This document shows positions 61,547 through 64,000 of a DNA stretch of 64,000 nucleotides, piece after piece. The translations under genes were made by a program, and so were the position numbers. The notes under the pieces were generated by a model. It saw nothing but the letters and a program-made list of their open reading frames with translations. It did no database searches and was not told the DNA's origin. The stretch comes from JAQWRV01 sp045564915 (GTDB lineage: Bacteria > Pseudomonadota > Alphaproteobacteria > Rhodospirillales > Rhodospirillaceae): NCBI GenBank assembly GCA_045564915.1, contig JBJLGL010000011.1:248001-312000 (forward strand), in the 5' to 3' direction. Each line of letters starts with the position of its first letter. Within the stretch, counting starts at the first letter, position 1.

Positions 61547-61951
61547 CCGATTAGTGGAACTCACATAGCTGTTTGTTAGCTGCAACCCAGTTTTATTGAT
61601 CGGTTGCGGCCAATTATCAAGAACTCTAAGAATTCTATGACATTAAACTTTCGTGGTTTTCTGCATCCTGAATTTCTACAAGAGCTGGCTGGGGTCTTCC
61701 GGGCAGAATACGAGCACTTCGCTATCAAGCTCTAGCTGTTCTGATGGAGAACGTGGACTACCGCTCTGTCTAACCTAATAGGATAGTCACGGCGGCGTTT
61801 CAGCCTGTTAGTTGTTCAGACTTCACAGTAAGTAGTCTTGGTAGTTGGATTATTCCAGGTAGCCAGCAAATCACTTCTTGCCCCAAACCCTGGTAGCAGG
61901 CGACAATCAGTCTACAAATAATAGAAAACCCAAAGAAAACAGGGAATTCCT
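61547..61951. other. Intergenic region before the FAD oxidase gene
   Basis: 405 bases. Apart from the short frame at 61637-61735, described separately, nothing stands out: no RNA gene, hairpin with T-run or repeat. The promoter for the FAD oxidase gene is probably here but no matching -35/-10 pair was found. Confidence 0.35.
61637..61735 (+). CDS. Possible short gene or gene remnant (32 codons)
   Basis: An ATG-to-TAG frame in the gap between acuI and the FAD oxidase gene. Its predicted peptide, with FRGFLHPEFLQE near the start and a coherent mix of charged and aromatic residues, reads more like protein than random sequence. There is no good ribosome site. It may be a remnant of a longer gene or a chance frame. 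Confidence 0.25.
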   Translation: MTLNFRGFLHPEFLQELAGVFRAEYEHFAIKL

Positions 61952-63631
61952 ATGTCGGATTATGTCCAGTCAGAAGCAGTAACTAAGTCTAACATTGACA
62001 ACACTAATTCCGTACCTGGATATGATGTAGAGCAGATACCGCCTGGTCGGACGAAGCCTGGGGCCAGCCTTGGTGGCCATAAAGAGCTTATTGATAAGCT
62101 GATCCAAATTCTGGGAAGCGAAAATGTCAGATCTGACGATGATTCCCGGGCCTTTTTCGCCGAAGATACTTTTCGCAGTTTTGAAACCCCCATTGCTTCT
62201 GTTTCGCCAGAATCGACTGATACTCTCTCCAGAGCAGCAGCGGTCTGTCATGACGCTGGTGTGGCTCTCGTGCCGCGGGGTGGAGGTATGTCTTACACCG
62301 ACGGATATCTTCATACGCGCAAAGAGTCCGTAACTTTTGATACCCAAAAAATGAACCGTATTCTCGAAATTAACGAAGTCGATATGTATGTCACAGTCGA
62401 ATGTGGCTGCTCATGGGCCGAGCTGAACGAAGCGCTCAGAGAAAAGGACCTGAGGACTCCATATTGGGGGCCATTGTCAGGTCTGCAATCTCGCGTTGGG
62501 GGAGCTCTTTCACAAAACTCTGTGTTTTTCGGTTCAGGTTACTATGGGTCCGCGGTTGAACAAGCAATTGGAATGGACGTAGTGCTGGCGGACGGCACAG
62601 TGTTACCCGTGGGGTCACATGCTATTCAGGGCGGAGTCCCGTTCATGAAACACTATGGGCCCGATTTGATGGGGCCATTCTTAGCGGACGCGGGTGCTTT
62701 AGGAATCAAAGCTACTGCGACGCTGCGTCTAATCCGCCGGCCCAAACACCGGCTGCATCTAGCGTATGCCTTTGACACATACGCTGGCCTGGTGAGAGCT
62801 CTTTCCGAGCTTAGCAGGGAAGGCGTGGCTACCGAGGCCATGGGCTTTGATAAGAATCTTCAATCAGTGCGAGTTGCAGAAGGCGGTTCAAATATTCTGA
62901 AAGATGTGGGGATTTTGTTCAAGGTTATGCGCGAGTCCGGTTTAATTGATGGCCTCAAGATTGCATTTGCGGGTCGTCAGTACCTCGCAGACGTCTCCCA
63001 TGGTTTGCACGTAGCTGTGGAAGATCACACAAAAGGCGGCGTGAAAGATAAACTTGCCCAGGCAAAAGCCTTGGCGAAAAAAGCCGGCGGCCGTCCATTG
63101 CCTGCATCTATTACCAAAATCGTTCACGCGGAACCATTTCTACCGCCGGATTCCATTCTCGGCCCACAAGGCGAGCGCTGGGTTCCGGTCCACTGTGTTA
63201 TCCCACATTCAAGGGGTATAGAGGCATTGGATGCTGTGTCAGCGATATTTAAGAAATATAATGAGGCAAAAGAAAAGCATGGTATCCGTAATGGCTTCCT
63301 GTTGGTTAGCGTAGCCAATTATGGATTTATAATTGAGCCCGTTTGGTTTTGGCCCGATGCTCGTCTAAAAATGTATGAAGGTGTAATGCGGACAGAGCAC
63401 ATTTCAAAGTTACCGCTTCACGAAGCGGATGAAGAGGGCCGGGCCATCGTTAAAGCCATGCGCGACGAATTTACTCAGCTATTTGCAGATCTTGGTGCCG
63501 TTTCCATGCAGCTCGGAAAGCTCTATCGATATGACCAGAGTAGGAAGCCAGAGTCCTGGGAAATGCTAAAGAAGGTTAAAGGTGTTTTGGACCCATATGG
63601 GCTTATGAATCCAGGGGCATTGAAGCTCTAA
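61952..63631 (+). CDS. FAD-binding oxidoreductase, GlcD/D-lactate-dehydrogenase-like
   Basis: 559 residues. The PCMH-type FAD domain (~45-265) has VPRGGGMSYTDGYLH (~108-122), VECGCSWAELNEAL (~149-162) and SRVGGALSQNSVFFGSG (~178-194), the pyrophosphate-binding region. The cap domain is large, and the C-terminus KVKGVLDPYGLMNPGALKL is the signature of the FAD-oxidase_C group. Enzymes of this type oxidise 2-hydroxy acids or alkyl phenols. There is no signal peptide. AGGGA precedes ATG 61952. A secreted protein gene of unknown function follows after 9 bp. Confidence 0.88.
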   Translation: MSDYVQSEAVTKSNIDNTNSVPGYDVEQIPPGRTKPGASLGGHKELIDKLIQILGSENVRSDDDSRAFFAEDTFRSFETPIASVSPESTDTLSRAAAVCHDAGVALVPRGGGMSYTDGYLHTRKESVTFDTQKMNRILEINEVDMYVTVECGCSWAELNEALREKDLRTPYWGPLSGLQSRVGGALSQNSVFFGSGYYGSAVEQAIGMDVVLADGTVLPVGSHAIQGGVPFMKHYGPDLMGPFLADAGALGIKATATLRLIRRPKHRLHLAYAFDTYAGLVRALSELSREGVATEAMGFDKNLQSVRVAEGGSNILKDVGILFKVMRESGLIDGLKIAFAGRQYLADVSHGLHVAVEDHTKGGVKDKLAQAKALAKKAGGRPLPASITKIVHAEPFLPPDSILGPQGERWVPVHCVIPHSRGIEALDAVSAIFKKYNEAKEKHGIRNGFLLVSVANYGFIIEPVWFWPDARLKMYEGVMRTEHISKLPLHEADEEGRAIVKAMRDEFTQLFADLGAVSMQLGKLYRYDQSRKPESWEMLKKVKGVLDPYGLMNPGALKL

Positions 63632-63640
63632 GAGCCGGGT

Positions 63641-64000
63641 ATGAATATCAAATTAACCTCTAGCTTGTTTGGATTCTTTATCGGAAGCATCCCGGTTGTC
63701 TGCGCACAATCAGAAGTACTCCTGCAAAGAAGTTTGTCCGCCTCTTCTTTTGCGCTTATTTCGTCAGACGCAGTACTTGAAGTGCGCGCTGGTCGCGATT
63801 TGCCCCTGGAGCGGGAGTTAGTCGATAAAGTGCGTGTGCTTTTGTCTGCGCGTGGATTTAAGGTTGCTGATAAGGGGCAGGTTATCGTCACTGTAGATAG
63901 CACTACTCCATTACCTGGGATTACCTCGAATAATGCTTTCACTAATGACGACCGGCTCAGGTCAATGGAATCCCGGCGAAATGACCGTGGTGTTACCATG
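63641..64000 (+). CDS. Secreted protein of unknown function, N-terminal part (cut by window end)
   Basis: The frame runs open from ATG 63641 through the last base, 120 codons, with no stop. The N-terminus MNIKLTSSLFGFFIGSIPVVCAQ is a good signal peptide with cleavage after ~23. The mature part has LEVRAGRDLPLERELVDKV (~51-69) and GQVIVTVDS (~84-92), alternating charged and hydrophobic residues, but no family is recognised. It starts 9 bp after the FAD oxidase stop, so the two probably share a transcript. An open frame on the opposite strand here (63628-63999) is its shadow. Confidence 0.75.
   Translation, partial: MNIKLTSSLFGFFIGSIPVVCAQSEVLLQRSLSASSFALISSDAVLEVRAGRDLPLERELVDKVRVLLSARGFKVADKGQVIVTVDSTTPLPGITSNNAFTNDDRLRSMESRRNDRGVTM

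Noticed and set aside
1..64000. tRNA, rRNA, CRISPR arrays, insertion sequences and prophage genes
   Set aside because: The intergenic stretches were read for T-loop GTTCGANTC patterns, regularly spaced repeats, terminal inverted repeats and transposase or integrase motifs; none was found. The GTTCGAA at 39606 belongs to the glycine riboswitch.

Overview
The window looks like a chromosomal segment of a free-living, probably marine, alphaproteobacterium of Rhodospirillales or SAR116 type. This is inferred from gene order and content: a separate F0 ATP synthase operon with both b and b' subunits, the mutY / DUF721 / DsbA-like / smc neighbourhood, thrC next to an M16 peptidase, ispH-rnhA-peroxiredoxin, a split glycine decarboxylase, and a MaeB-type malic enzyme. 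I see no rRNA, tRNA, CRISPR, insertion sequence or phage gene. The organism itself cannot be named from this sequence.

Positions 1-21.4 kb are accessory and catabolic. Mostly single genes on alternating strands encode small-molecule enzymes: three SDR dehydrogenases (two of them chlorophyll-b-reductase-like paralogues flanking an MFS transporter), an HsaA/HpaH-like flavin hydroxylase, a LigE-like glutathione transferase, a PHBH-type FAD monooxygenase, a LimB-like flavin monooxygenase, an acetoacetate-decarboxylase-fold protein, a serine hydrolase, a DUF1838 protein, an amidohydrolase, an alpha/beta hydrolase, a methyltransferase and an adrenodoxin-type ferredoxin. Two peptidyl-prolyl isomerases and an orphan peptide-binding protein sit among them. 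The set suggests oxidation and cleavage of aromatic or terpenoid compounds, but no complete pathway can be read.

Positions 21.4-30 kb concern the envelope: a zinc-ribbon methyltransferase coupled to an LpxL-type acyltransferase, a GT4 glycosyltransferase, and then an apparent six-gene operon. That operon encodes a GAF-SpoIIE phosphatase-HATPase fusion, a STAS protein, MlaE-, MlaF- and MlaD-type lipid transporter parts, and an outer-membrane auxiliary lipoprotein. It looks like a partner-switching phospho-signalling module joined to a lipid ABC transporter and is the most interesting item in the window.

Positions 30-39.5 kb hold thrC, an M16 peptidase, a three-gene dehydrogenase operon (HpsN-like histidinol-dehydrogenase homologue, 3-hydroxyacyl-CoA-dehydrogenase-like protein, SDR), YqgE, a peroxiredoxin, rnhA, ispH and a lipoprotein. 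Positions 39.5-44.3 kb are a tandem glycine riboswitch followed by gcvT-gcvH-gcvPA-gcvPB. Positions 44.3-46.9 kb are the F0 operon atpI-B-E-F'-F on the minus strand with a recognisable sigma-70-like promoter. Positions 47.2-64 kb carry an MFS transporter, smc, a DsbA-like protein, two envelope proteins, DUF721/DciA, mutY, maeB, a second orphan peptide-binding protein, an AcuI-type reductase, a GlcD-like FAD oxidase and a secreted protein cut by the window end.
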